From positions 1 to 23,568 of the forward strand of contig UQSC01000018.1 in the NCBI GenBank assembly GCA_900543615.1: a DNA stretch of 23,568 nt, read 5' to 3'. Position 1 is the stretch's first letter. Every line of letters begins with the position of its first letter. Below, piece by piece: positions 14,717-22,090 of the stretch. A program made the position numbers and the translations under genes. Below the pieces are notes generated by a model that was given only the letters and a program-made list of their open reading frames with translations, was not told the origin of the DNA and searched no databases. Source of the stretch: an uncultured Collinsella sp. (lineage in GTDB: Bacteria; Actinomycetota; Coriobacteriia; Coriobacteriales; Coriobacteriaceae).

Positions 14717-15163
14717 TTACTCGGTGAGCTGCTTTAGCACATCACAGGCGATTTCGACGGCATCGTCGATGCAGCCGGGGCAGCTGCGGAGCGGACCCTT
14801 ATCTGATCCGATGCCCTTGAGCGTGCCGCAGACGGTCGTCGTGTTCTTCTCGCCAAAACGCTTGGCGATTTCGCGCGACAGCTTGTAGGTCTGGCCTTTG
14901 GTCTTGGGGTTTTCCATGCCGTCGCTTATCACGAAGCCCATGATGGCCACGGCGCCCGAGATGGCGCCGCAGGTTTCGGTCATGCCGCCCATGCCGGCGC
15001 CAAAGCCCTCGGTGAGGGTAAAGGCGACCTGGGGGTCAAGCCCGACGGCGGGCGCGAGCGTGCAGGCGACGGCCTGGGCGCAGTTAAAGCCACGGGCGTG
15101 GTATTCGGCAGCCTGAGCCTGACAGGCGGTGATGTCGAGCTGGGCAGTATCGATTTGCTTCAT
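14717..15163 (-). CDS. C_GCAxxG_C_C family protein
   Basis: Small cysteine-rich protein of the C_GCAxxG_C_C family (148 residues), often annotated as a putative redox protein; its function is unknown. The pattern is visible: C28 in GFNCAQAV, CGAISG at 65-70 preceded by GAGMGGMTET, C112 in VCGTLKG, then C128 and C131 in CPGC. These cysteines may bind a metal or cluster. The start at 15163 is supported by AAGGAGA five bases upstream. An in-frame extension to 15235 (MKLSMITR...) has a weaker GAGG site and looks non-conserved. It converges with the YigZ-family gene. Confidence 0.82.
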   Translation of the reverse strand: MKQIDTAQLDITACQAQAAEYHARGFNCAQAVACTLAPAVGLDPQVAFTLTEGFGAGMGGMTETCGAISGAVAIMGFVISDGMENPKTKGQTYKLSREIAKRFGEKNTTTVCGTLKGIGSDKGPLRSCPGCIDDAVEIACDVLKQLTE

Positions 15164-15325
15164 CGTTGTCTCCTTGGTCACGGTGTACCCGCCTATGGTA
15201 CCCGTGACGGTGCGTGTAATCATCGAGAGCTTCATGGATGCCTCATTTTTATCTATCGAGCAAATGCCCAAGGCTTGAGATAAATACCTTGATTAATTAA
15301 TCCAATAACCTACCTTTGGGATGGG

Positions 15326-15354
15326 TTGAGAGGGGTGCAGGGTAGCGGTATCGT
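15326..15354 (+). promoter_or_regulatory. Predicted promoter of the MetY-type gene
   Basis: TTGAGA (15326-15331) and TATCGT (15349-15354) are 17 bases apart, about 40 bases before the ATG. A 12-bp AT-rich palindrome, GATTAATTAATC (15291-15302), lies just upstream and could be an operator. No SAM or T-box riboswitch is visible in this short leader. Confidence 0.5.
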
Positions 15355-15392
15355 GAACCGAAAAAAACGTAACCCAGGCAAGGGAGCTAGAT

Positions 15393-16676
15393 ATGAGCGA
15401 GCAGACTATCGGTACCACATGTGTTCAGGGCGGCTATCACCCGGGAGATGCCGAGCCGCGCCAGGTGCCCATCTACCAGTCCACCACGTGGAAGTACGAC
15501 ACGTCCGAGCACATGGGCAAGCTGTTTGACCTGGAGGAGTCGGGCTATTTCTACAGCCGTCTGCAGAACCCCACGTGCGATCTGGTTGCCGCCAAGATCT
15601 GCGAGATGGAGGGCGGTACCGCTGCGATGCTCACGAGCTCGGGCATGGCAGCGAACTTCCTCGCGATCTTTAACGTGGCCGGTGCCGGCGATCACGTGGT
15701 CGCGAGCTCTGCCATCTACGGCGGTACCTACAACCTGCTCGCCCATACTATGGAGCGCATGGGCCTGACCTGCACGTTCGTTGCCCCCGACTGCTCCGAC
15801 GAGGAGCTCGAGGCAGCCTTTGAGCCCAATACTAAGCTCGTCTTTGGCGAGACGATTGCCAACCCCGCCCTTGCCGTGCTCGATATTGAGCGCTTTGCCA
15901 AGGCCGCGCACGACCACGGCGTACCGCTGATGGTCGACAACACCTTCCCGACGCCCGTGATGTGCCGTCCCTTTGAGTGGGGCGCCGACATCGTCACGCA
16001 CTCCACCACTAAGTACATGGATGGCCATGCGGCCTACCTGGGTGGCGTGATCGTCGATCACGGCCAGTTTGACTGGATGGCCCATGCGGACAAGTTCCCG
16101 GGTCTCACCACGCCCGACGAGAGCTATCACGGCGTGACCTATGCCGAGAAGTTCGGTCGCGAGGGTGCCTTCATTACCAAGGCAACCGCGCAGCTCATGC
16201 GTGACCTCGGCCCCATGCAGAACCCTCAGGCGGCCTTCTTCCTGAACAGCTCGCTCGAGAGCCTTCATGTGCGCATGCCGCGTCATTGCGAGAACGGCCT
16301 GGCCGTTGCCAAGTTCCTGCAGAGCCATCCCAAGGTACGCTTCGTGAGCTATCCGGGTCTGGAGGGCGATAAGTACTATGACATGGCTCAGAAGTACATG
16401 CCCAACGGTACCTGCGGCGTTGTGAGCTTTGGCTTTAACGGTGGTCGCGCGGCGGCCGAGACCTTTATGAAGAGCCTCAAGCTCGCCCAGATCGCCACGC
16501 ACGTGGCCGACGCCCGCACTTGCTGCCTGCATCCCGCTAATGCCACGCATCGTCAGATGAACGATGAGGAGCTCATCGCCTGCGGCATCTCTGCCGACAT
16601 GGTGCGCCTGTCGTGCGGCCTCGAGGATACGGCCGACCTGATTGCCGACCTTGAGCAGGCGCTTGCGCAGTGCTAG
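15393..16676 (+). CDS. O-acetylhomoserine sulfhydrylase-type (MetY-like) PLP enzyme
   Basis: Cystathionine-gamma-synthase-family PLP enzyme, 427 residues, the length of MetY rather than the roughly 390 of MetB/MetC. The N-terminal QVPIYQSTTW and the YSRLQNPTCDLVAAKICEMEGG block resemble O-acetylhomoserine sulfhydrylases, which make homocysteine from O-acetylhomoserine and sulfide. The PLP lysine is K207 in HSTTKYMDGH, after the PLP-binding aspartate in MVDNTFPTP (about 188-196). Methionine gamma-lyase activity is an alternative that sequence cannot exclude. AGGGAG lies six bases before the ATG. It is monocistronic, with its own promoter and terminator. Confidence 0.88.
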   Translation: MSEQTIGTTCVQGGYHPGDAEPRQVPIYQSTTWKYDTSEHMGKLFDLEESGYFYSRLQNPTCDLVAAKICEMEGGTAAMLTSSGMAANFLAIFNVAGAGDHVVASSAIYGGTYNLLAHTMERMGLTCTFVAPDCSDEELEAAFEPNTKLVFGETIANPALAVLDIERFAKAAHDHGVPLMVDNTFPTPVMCRPFEWGADIVTHSTTKYMDGHAAYLGGVIVDHGQFDWMAHADKFPGLTTPDESYHGVTYAEKFGREGAFITKATAQLMRDLGPMQNPQAAFFLNSSLESLHVRMPRHCENGLAVAKFLQSHPKVRFVSYPGLEGDKYYDMAQKYMPNGTCGVVSFGFNGGRAAAETFMKSLKLAQIATHVADARTCCLHPANATHRQMNDEELIACGISADMVRLSCGLEDTADLIADLEQALAQC

Positions 16677-16745
16677 CCTAGCGTTCGTGCGAGGCGCCGA
16701 TGCTGGCAGAAAGCTTTGGTGACCTTTAGTTCCGATTCCGTAGGC

Positions 16746-16791
16746 GGGACCCCAATCGCGACTGTTTGCAGGCGATTGGGGCCCCGTTTTT
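16746..16791 (+). terminator. Terminator of the MetY-type gene
   Basis: CCCCAATCGC (16750-16759) pairs with GCGATTGGGG (16772-16781), extended by GGG/CCC after one mismatch, and followed by GTTTTT. Confidence 0.88.
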
Positions 16792-16817
16792 GCGTTGGGC
16801 CACTCGAAAGGATGGAT

Positions 16818-18122
16818 ATGGAGAAAACTGCAGAGCAGCTGCGCCGCGAGCACATTGCCCTAGAGGGCGATACCCATGGCAAGAACAAGTGGGCGATTCT
16901 GTTTACCGTGCTCATCATGACGTTTATGGTGTGTCTGGATTCGACCGTCGTGACCGTGGCGCTGCCCGTGATGCAAAAGGAGCTGGGCGTGGGCCTCGAT
17001 CGCATTCAGCTGGTAAGCTCGGTGTATCTGCTTGCGACTTGCGTGGCTATGTTGCCGTTTGGCCGTCTGGGCGACGTGCGCGGCAAGGTGAATGTGTTCC
17101 AGCTGGGCGTCATCGTCTTTTCGGTCGGTTCGCTGCTGTGCGGCCTTTCGGCCTCGCTCGAGGTTCTTATCCTGGCACGCATTGTTCAGGGCGTCGGTTG
17201 CGCGGCGGCCATGGCTAACAACATGGGTATCATCACCGAGTCGTTTCCGGCGCGCGAACGAGGCCGTGCCATGGGTATTCTCGCGACCTTCGTGGCCCTC
17301 GGCATGATGTGTGGCCCCGTGCTGGGCGGCATGCTGGTGGCAAGCTTTCCCTGGGAGAGCATCTTCCTCATCAACCTACCCATTGGCGTCATCTCGTTTA
17401 TCGTGGGGCTCTACACGCTGCCGCATGTTAAGCCGGAGGCTGGCGAGCGCCCCATGTCCCTGATCGAGGCCGCTCGTCGCTGTTTTGCAAATTCGGCCTT
17501 CACCTTCAACCTTGCCTGCATGCTCATCGTGTTCGTTGGCATTGGCGCATCCGAGTTTATTCTTCCGTTCTATTTTCAGGACGCCCACGGATTTGGTTCT
17601 GATATTTCCGGCCTGCTCTTTTTGGCACTACCAATGGTGAATGCCTTTATCGGTCCGCTATCGGGTACGCTTTCGGACCGTGTTGGCTGCGAGGGCCCCA
17701 CGGCGGTCGGCCTGGGCGTGTACGTGTGCGGTCTTTTTGCGGTAAGCACGCTCGACGAGCACTCTTCCATCCCCGTGATCGTGTGCTGCGTCGCATTTAT
17801 GTCGTGCGGTACGTCGATTTTCCAAAGCCCCAATAACTCCCTGTACATGGGCTCGGCTCCGCGCGAAGCGCTCGGTTTTGCGGGCAGCTTGGGCAGTTTG
17901 GCGCGCTATGCCGGCATGGCACTCGGCATTACGGTGGCGTCGAATATCCTGTATGGGCAGATGAGCGTGGCGATGGGCGAGGCCGTGACCAGTTTCGTTG
18001 CAGGCCGTCCGGATGTATTCTTGTTTGGTTTTCGCTCGGTGTTCTACGTGCTCATGGCTGTGGCCGCTGTGGGCTTTGCGCTCGCCATGGTGCGTTTGGT
18101 GAGGATGCGCGCCCGCCATTAG
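16818..18122 (+). CDS. MFS transporter, DHA2/EmrB-like
   Basis: Inner-membrane major facilitator, 434 residues with 12 hydrophobic segments by eye. The first carries the drug:H+ antiporter signature CLDSTVVTVALP, the loop after segment 2 has GRLGDVRGK (motif A), and segment 5 holds GMMCGPVLGGML (antiporter motif C). It is likely a drug or metabolite exporter; the substrate is unknown. DHA2 proteins often have 14 segments, so this is a shorter version. The ATG at 16818 has AAAGGA five bases upstream; an in-frame GTG at 16716 would read through the preceding terminator and is rejected. A short stem GTGGCA/TGCCAC (18129-18144) follows the stop. Confidence 0.88.
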   Translation: MEKTAEQLRREHIALEGDTHGKNKWAILFTVLIMTFMVCLDSTVVTVALPVMQKELGVGLDRIQLVSSVYLLATCVAMLPFGRLGDVRGKVNVFQLGVIVFSVGSLLCGLSASLEVLILARIVQGVGCAAAMANNMGIITESFPARERGRAMGILATFVALGMMCGPVLGGMLVASFPWESIFLINLPIGVISFIVGLYTLPHVKPEAGERPMSLIEAARRCFANSAFTFNLACMLIVFVGIGASEFILPFYFQDAHGFGSDISGLLFLALPMVNAFIGPLSGTLSDRVGCEGPTAVGLGVYVCGLFAVSTLDEHSSIPVIVCCVAFMSCGTSIFQSPNNSLYMGSAPREALGFAGSLGSLARYAGMALGITVASNILYGQMSVAMGEAVTSFVAGRPDVFLFGFRSVFYVLMAVAAVGFALAMVRLVRMRARH

Positions 18123-18281
18123 CTTGTGGTGGCAGGCTTGCCACGAATCGGGCCTATTTACTGGTCTTGCAGCTTTATGGTGCGATGTGGCTTGTGGGGC
18201 GGGCGGGGGTCGGTCCGTGGTAGACTATCGAACAACGTTTATTAATCGCGCGGTATCGTTGCCGCGAGAAGGGGTTGCGCC

Positions 18282-18860
18282 ATGCAGGAGCTTGAGGATC
18301 GTATTCGCCATGACGGCATCGTAAAGGCCGGTAACGTCCTTAAGGTTGATGCCTTCCTCAACCACCAGTGCGACGTTGAGCTGTTCGACCACATGGGTGC
18401 CGAGTGGGCCCGTCTGTTCGAGGGTGTCGAGATCAACAAGATCTTGACGATCGAGGCTTCGGGCATTGGCATGGCTTGCATCGCAGCTCAGCATTTTGGC
18501 GGCGTGCCGGTGGTCTTTGCCAAGAAGGCCCAGTCCATCAACCTTGACGGCGAGCAATATGCCACGACCATCTACTCCTTTACCAAGCAGAAGGAGTATC
18601 CGGTCATCGTTGGCAAGCGCTTTCTGTCCGAGGGCGACAAGGTCCTGATTATCGACGACTTTTTGGCCAACGGCTGCGCGCTCGAGGGTCTTATCAAGAT
18701 TTGTGAGGCTGCGGGTGCCGAGGTTGCCGGCATCGGCATCGCCGTGGAGAAGGGTTTCCAGGGCGGTGGCGATAAGCTCCGCGAGCGCGGCTTCCGCGTT
18801 GAGAGCCTGGCCCGTATCGCCGATATGGACTGCGAGACCGGCGAGATCACCTTCGCCTAG
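18282..18860 (+). CDS. xpt: Xanthine phosphoribosyltransferase
   Basis: Purine-salvage enzyme converting xanthine and PRPP to XMP in the cytoplasm, 192 residues. The PRPP-binding loop VLIIDDFLANGCA is at 121-133, and LTIEASGIGMA (about 55-65) and FAKKAQSINLDG (79-90) are typical of Xpt. AAGGGG lies about eight bases before the ATG. TAGACT (around 18221) may be its -10. I see no purine riboswitch in the 160-base leader, unlike Bacillus xpt. The transporter often found next to xpt (pbuX) is absent. A strong terminator follows. Confidence 0.93.
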   Translation: MQELEDRIRHDGIVKAGNVLKVDAFLNHQCDVELFDHMGAEWARLFEGVEINKILTIEASGIGMACIAAQHFGGVPVVFAKKAQSINLDGEQYATTIYSFTKQKEYPVIVGKRFLSEGDKVLIIDDFLANGCALEGLIKICEAAGAEVAGIGIAVEKGFQGGGDKLRERGFRVESLARIADMDCETGEITFA

Positions 18861-18887
18861 GCGCGCAACACAAGCGATTGGTATGCG

Positions 18888-18923
18888 ATGTGACAAAGGG
18901 ACTGTCCCTTTGTCACATTTTTT
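18888..18923 (+). terminator. Terminator of xpt
   Basis: ATGTGACAAAGGGA (18888-18901) and TCCCTTTGTCACAT (18905-18918) form a perfect 14-bp stem with a 3-base loop, followed by TTTTT. Confidence 0.92.
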
Positions 18924-18943
18924 GTATGAGGGGAGGTGTTGAT

Positions 18944-19324
18944 ATGGACGAGAACAAGATGGGATGGCGCGAGTATGCACGCTATGCCGAGATGTCGGCC
19001 GAGGAGTTGGCGCGCGATTGCGAGGTGCAGGTGTTTCGCGCGACGGGTCCGGGCGGACAAGGCGTCAACACGACGGACTCGGCGGTGCGCATGAAACATG
19101 TCCCTTCGGGAATTACCGTGACGGCGCGCGAGAGCCGTAGCCAGTTCCAGAACCGTGCAAGCTGTCTGCGTAAGCTGAGGGCAGAGCTTGAGCGTCGTGG
19201 CCGTCCGCCGCGCCGACGCGTAAAGACCAAGGTGCCTCAGCGCTCTCGTCAGCGCAGGCTCAATGACAAGCACTTCAACGCCATTAAAAAGGCCAACCGT
19301 CGCAAACCGGGCAGCGACGAATAG
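18944..19324 (+). CDS. Short GGQ release-factor-like protein (ArfB-like)
   Basis: The 126-residue protein carries only the class I release-factor catalytic domain. GPGGQGVNTTDSAVRM places the GGQ at 37-39, the loop that triggers peptidyl-tRNA hydrolysis. It lacks the codon-recognition domain of RF1/RF2. The C-terminal third (about 86-123) is very rich in arginine and lysine, as in ArfB/YaeJ, where a basic tail enters the empty mRNA channel of stalled ribosomes. A role in ribosome rescue is therefore inferred. The ATG at 18944 has GGGAGG seven bases upstream; a longer frame would run back through the xpt terminator. Confidence 0.82.
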   Translation: MDENKMGWREYARYAEMSAEELARDCEVQVFRATGPGGQGVNTTDSAVRMKHVPSGITVTARESRSQFQNRASCLRKLRAELERRGRPPRRRVKTKVPQRSRQRRLNDKHFNAIKKANRRKPGSDE

Positions 19325-19332
19325 CCTTCTCA

Positions 19333-19403
19333 TAAGTTGCGGTGAAATAGAGACTGTTTTGCGGCTTTAGCTGCATAAACAGTCCCTATTTCACCGCAAC
19401 TTA
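19333..19403. repeat. Inverted repeat, AAGTTGCGGTGA family, copy 2
   Basis: Arms of 27 bases (19333-19359 and 19377-19403) pair with a single A/C mismatch; they start TAAGTTGCGGTGAAATAG. The loop holds a further GCGGC/GCTGC stem. It shares AAGTTGCGGTGA and ATAG with the copy at 10652-10718. It lies between convergent genes, 8 bases after the release-factor-like gene. Confidence 0.8.
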
Positions 19404-19410
19404 GGTGGGG

Positions 19411-20373
19411 CTAGTGGGTGGGGTGCCAGACGTGGAGGGCGCCGGCAAGGATGTCGACCTCGATGCGCGAGGCGACAACGGGCTCGCCGTCGGCCTGGAT
19501 GGGGTAGTCGGGCTCCTCGAACGTGAGCTCGGCATGACGGCAGCGACGCATGCGTACCGGCGGCAGCTTGGTGTGGTGGCCGTCCTTGGCCGAAAGAAAC
19601 ATAGGCAGGGCAATCGCACGGGGGACGGGGCCGCAGGCGTAGCAGACGTCGAGTATACCGTCACAGGGGTCGGCATCGGGACAGATGCGATAGCCCGAAC
19701 CATAGGTGGGCCCCAGCTGGATGGCCATGATAATCGCCCGCACGCGCTCGGCAGGCGCGCCATCTAAGCTCACCGTCATGGGATAGTTGCGATAGCGCAG
19801 GCCAAACTGCTCAAGTCCCGAAAGAGTGTAGAGCGGAGCGCCGGCGAGGCCCGTCTTTTTGCGCAGCTCGGTGGTGCCAAGGCCGATGGCGGCATCGATG
19901 CCGACCGAAAGCGTCTGGTCGTAGTACTCAACGGCAGCCTCGCCGCTGCCGCTCGCAGGGCTCCACGAGCGAATGCGCCCGATGTCCTGACGCTGCAGCT
20001 CGCAGGTGAGCAGCGCGCCAAAATCCTTGCCAGAGAAATCGTCGATGCCGAGTGTTTGGGCAAAATCGTTGCCGGAGCCTACGGGCAGGACGGCAAGCGC
20101 CGGTCGAACCGTCTCTTCTTGCGCCATCAAGCCATTGACGACCTCGTGGATCACGCCGTCGCCGCCGAGTGCGATAACGGTGCGATAGCCCGTTGCCTGG
20201 GCGGCAAGCTCCTTGGCATGCCCCGCGCGTTCGGTCAGCACCAAGTCAAACTGGGATGCGCGCGCGGTCATGTCCAAAAAGCGCTGCAGACGCTCGGCAA
20301 CTTCGCGCGCCGCACCCGACTGGGCGGCGGGGTTGGCGATGATGAGCGTGCGACCAAAATCAGTTGCGTGCAT
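19411..20373 (-). CDS. Diacylglycerol kinase-family lipid kinase
   Basis: Soluble lipid kinase of the DAGK catalytic-domain family (DgkB/YegS/BmrU type), 320 residues, acting at the membrane surface on diacylglycerol or a related lipid. IIANPAAQSG (11-20) is the N-terminal phosphate-binding strand, GGDGVIHEVVNGL (70-82) is the ATP-binding hallmark, and LPVGSGNDFAQTLG (96-109) is the second family motif. The C-terminal beta-rich domain ends with IQADGEPV. The start at 20373 has GGGAG seven bases upstream. The channel gene lies 87 bases upstream on the same strand, so co-transcription is possible. Confidence 0.88.
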   Translation of the reverse strand: MHATDFGRTLIIANPAAQSGAAREVAERLQRFLDMTARASQFDLVLTERAGHAKELAAQATGYRTVIALGGDGVIHEVVNGLMAQEETVRPALAVLPVGSGNDFAQTLGIDDFSGKDFGALLTCELQRQDIGRIRSWSPASGSGEAAVEYYDQTLSVGIDAAIGLGTTELRKKTGLAGAPLYTLSGLEQFGLRYRNYPMTVSLDGAPAERVRAIIMAIQLGPTYGSGYRICPDADPCDGILDVCYACGPVPRAIALPMFLSAKDGHHTKLPPVRMRRCRHAELTFEEPDYPIQADGEPVVASRIEVDILAGALHVWHPTH

Positions 20374-20460
20374 GGGGCGACTCCCGGCGTATGACGTGAC
20401 GGTGCGGTCGCGCTCAGGTCGAATTGCCCCCGATTGTGGCTGCACGGCGAATACTTATGT

Positions 20461-21882
20461 CTACTCTATCAGGTCGTTGTGGCGCTCGATAGCATCCGCC
20501 ACCGTACCGCCCTCGTCCACAATAAGCGAACGGCGCTTGGGCGAGATGATGCGCTGGGCGGGGTACACGCCGCGGTGTCCGCCGACGAGATAGCTGATAA
20601 ACGCCACGATGACAAAGAAGCCCGCGGCCGTGCCGTGGAACAGGTCGATGGCCATCATGCAGGTGGTGATGGGCACGTTAAGGCCGGCGCAGAACACGCC
20701 GAGCATGCCCAGCGCCGCCAGAAAGCTGGGGTCGATTCCGACGAGGCAACCGATCCAGCCGCCGAGCGCCGCACCGATACCAAACAGGGGCGTGACCTCG
20801 CCGCCTTGGAAGCCGGCACCCAGGGTGAGCGCCGTCACCACGAGCTTGATGGCTGCGTCGGCAAGGGTTGTGTTACCAGCGAACCCGGCACCTGAGAGCC
20901 AGGTGGCAAGGCCGGCATACTTCCAGGCGTCGAGCATCGCGTAGGCCGCGAGCACCACGAGCGCGCCCACGAGTGCGCGAGCAAGGTAGTTGGTGATAAA
21001 GCGACCGTACAGGCTCTTGACGGTTCGAACCGACCAGGCAAAGAGGCGTGCCGTCAAACCGAAGATAATGGCGCTGATAACAACGATGACAACCGTCCGT
21101 GGTGTCATGTTGGGAACGCTGGCGATAACATTCGCCTCGTACTCGGTTCCCAAGGCAAGCGACGTAAAGTAGCCGGTAAACGAGGCGACCAGGCAGTAGA
21201 TGCCTGCGGTGTAGTCGATTTTGCCAATAAAGCACATCTCCATGCCAAAGAAAGCTCCGGCAAGGGGCGAACCGAATACGGCGCCAAAGGCCGACGAGAT
21301 GCCGGCGAGCATGAGGTCGTGGTGGTCATGCTTTTTGAGGTGGGCGAGGCTCGAGATGTTGCTGGCGATGGTGCCGCCAATCTGCACCGCGGCTCCCTCG
21401 CGACCGGCCGATCCGCCCGTGAGGTGCGTGAGCGTGGAGCAGACGAAGGTGAGGACGGCCATGCGCATATGGATGAGGCGTGTGCCCAGGGCGGAATCGA
21501 TGACCAGGTTGTTGCCGCGCTTGGCGGCAAGGCCGTGGTTCTTGTACACCCATGCGGTAGCCACGCCCACGACGGGGAGCATGGCGTAGATCCACGCGTG
21601 GTGCTCGCGATAATCGGTCGCGATATTCAGCGAGGCCAAAAACGCCCAAGCGGCAACGCCCATGGCGAGCGAGACGATGACGACGAGTACGAGCAACTTG
21701 GCGCTCGCGAGTAGGTTGCGGACGTTGCGGCGCGTGTCGGCAGCCAAGAGATGCTCGGAGCGGGTGAGCTGTTGCCTGCCGGCCATGATAACGTCGTTCA
21801 GGGAGAAAAAGCCGCCGTCGTCGAGCGACTGGGAATGATCCTGCGCTTCGTTTGCGCTTTCGGGTTTGTCGGTAAAAGCCAT
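20461..21882 (-). CDS. CLC-family channel/antiporter, probably fluoride type (CLC-F)
   Basis: Integral membrane CLC protein, 473 residues with many hydrophobic helices. GREGAAVQIGG (160-170) holds the gating glutamate (E162), and GAGFQGGEVTPLFGIGAALG (355-374) is the late conserved segment. Where chloride-type CLCs have GSGIP, this protein has GNNLVID (123-129), and LTHLTGGSAGREG resembles proteobacterial CLC-F fluoride/proton antiporters as I remember them. I therefore favour fluoride export over chloride. The N-terminal 50 residues are polar. The start at 21882 has AGAGGA four bases upstream, and TATAAT (21917-21912, minus strand) is a perfect -10 about 30 bases before the ATG, so the leader is too short for a fluoride riboswitch. 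Confidence 0.82.
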   Translation of the reverse strand: MAFTDKPESANEAQDHSQSLDDGGFFSLNDVIMAGRQQLTRSEHLLAADTRRNVRNLLASAKLLVLVVIVSLAMGVAAWAFLASLNIATDYREHHAWIYAMLPVVGVATAWVYKNHGLAAKRGNNLVIDSALGTRLIHMRMAVLTFVCSTLTHLTGGSAGREGAAVQIGGTIASNISSLAHLKKHDHHDLMLAGISSAFGAVFGSPLAGAFFGMEMCFIGKIDYTAGIYCLVASFTGYFTSLALGTEYEANVIASVPNMTPRTVVIVVISAIIFGLTARLFAWSVRTVKSLYGRFITNYLARALVGALVVLAAYAMLDAWKYAGLATWLSGAGFAGNTTLADAAIKLVVTALTLGAGFQGGEVTPLFGIGAALGGWIGCLVGIDPSFLAALGMLGVFCAGLNVPITTCMMAIDLFHGTAAGFFVIVAFISYLVGGHRGVYPAQRIISPKRRSLIVDEGGTVADAIERHNDLIE

Positions 21883-21911
21883 ACGTTCCTCTTTTAGGTT
21901 GCAACGCATGC

Positions 21912-21917
21912 ATTATA
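21912..21917 (-). promoter_or_regulatory. -10 box of the CLC gene
   Basis: A perfect TATAAT on the minus strand, about 30 bases before the CLC ATG. The corresponding -35 (GGCTCG) is poor. Confidence 0.5.
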
Positions 21918-22090
21918 AAACGCGGCAAACGCGACGAGCCGGTGGGTTGGTTTCCATTCTGTTTCGCGGCCTGCAACCGACAGGTGTATTTGCGGGTACA
22001 GGCCAAGTCGCGGTCGCGCGTCGGGGATTATACTTAGACAAGCATAAAGAATCGGCGCCCCGTTGTGCGCCGTGGCATTAAGAGGTGCAT

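Noticed and set aside
15164..15235. N-terminal extension of the C_GCAxxG_C_C protein (MKLSMITR...)
   Set aside because: The internal ATG has a much stronger AAGGAGA site and gives the normal family length; the extension looks non-conserved.
18123..18281. Purine riboswitch before xpt
   Set aside because: The conserved P1-J-P2/P3 loops were not found; the stretch contains only a 6-bp stem after the MFS gene and a possible -10 box.
21883..22090. Fluoride (crcB) riboswitch upstream of the CLC gene
   Set aside because: No GGNGATGG-type start or CTGATGAC-like segment was found on the minus strand, and the perfect TATAAT leaves only about 25 bases of leader.
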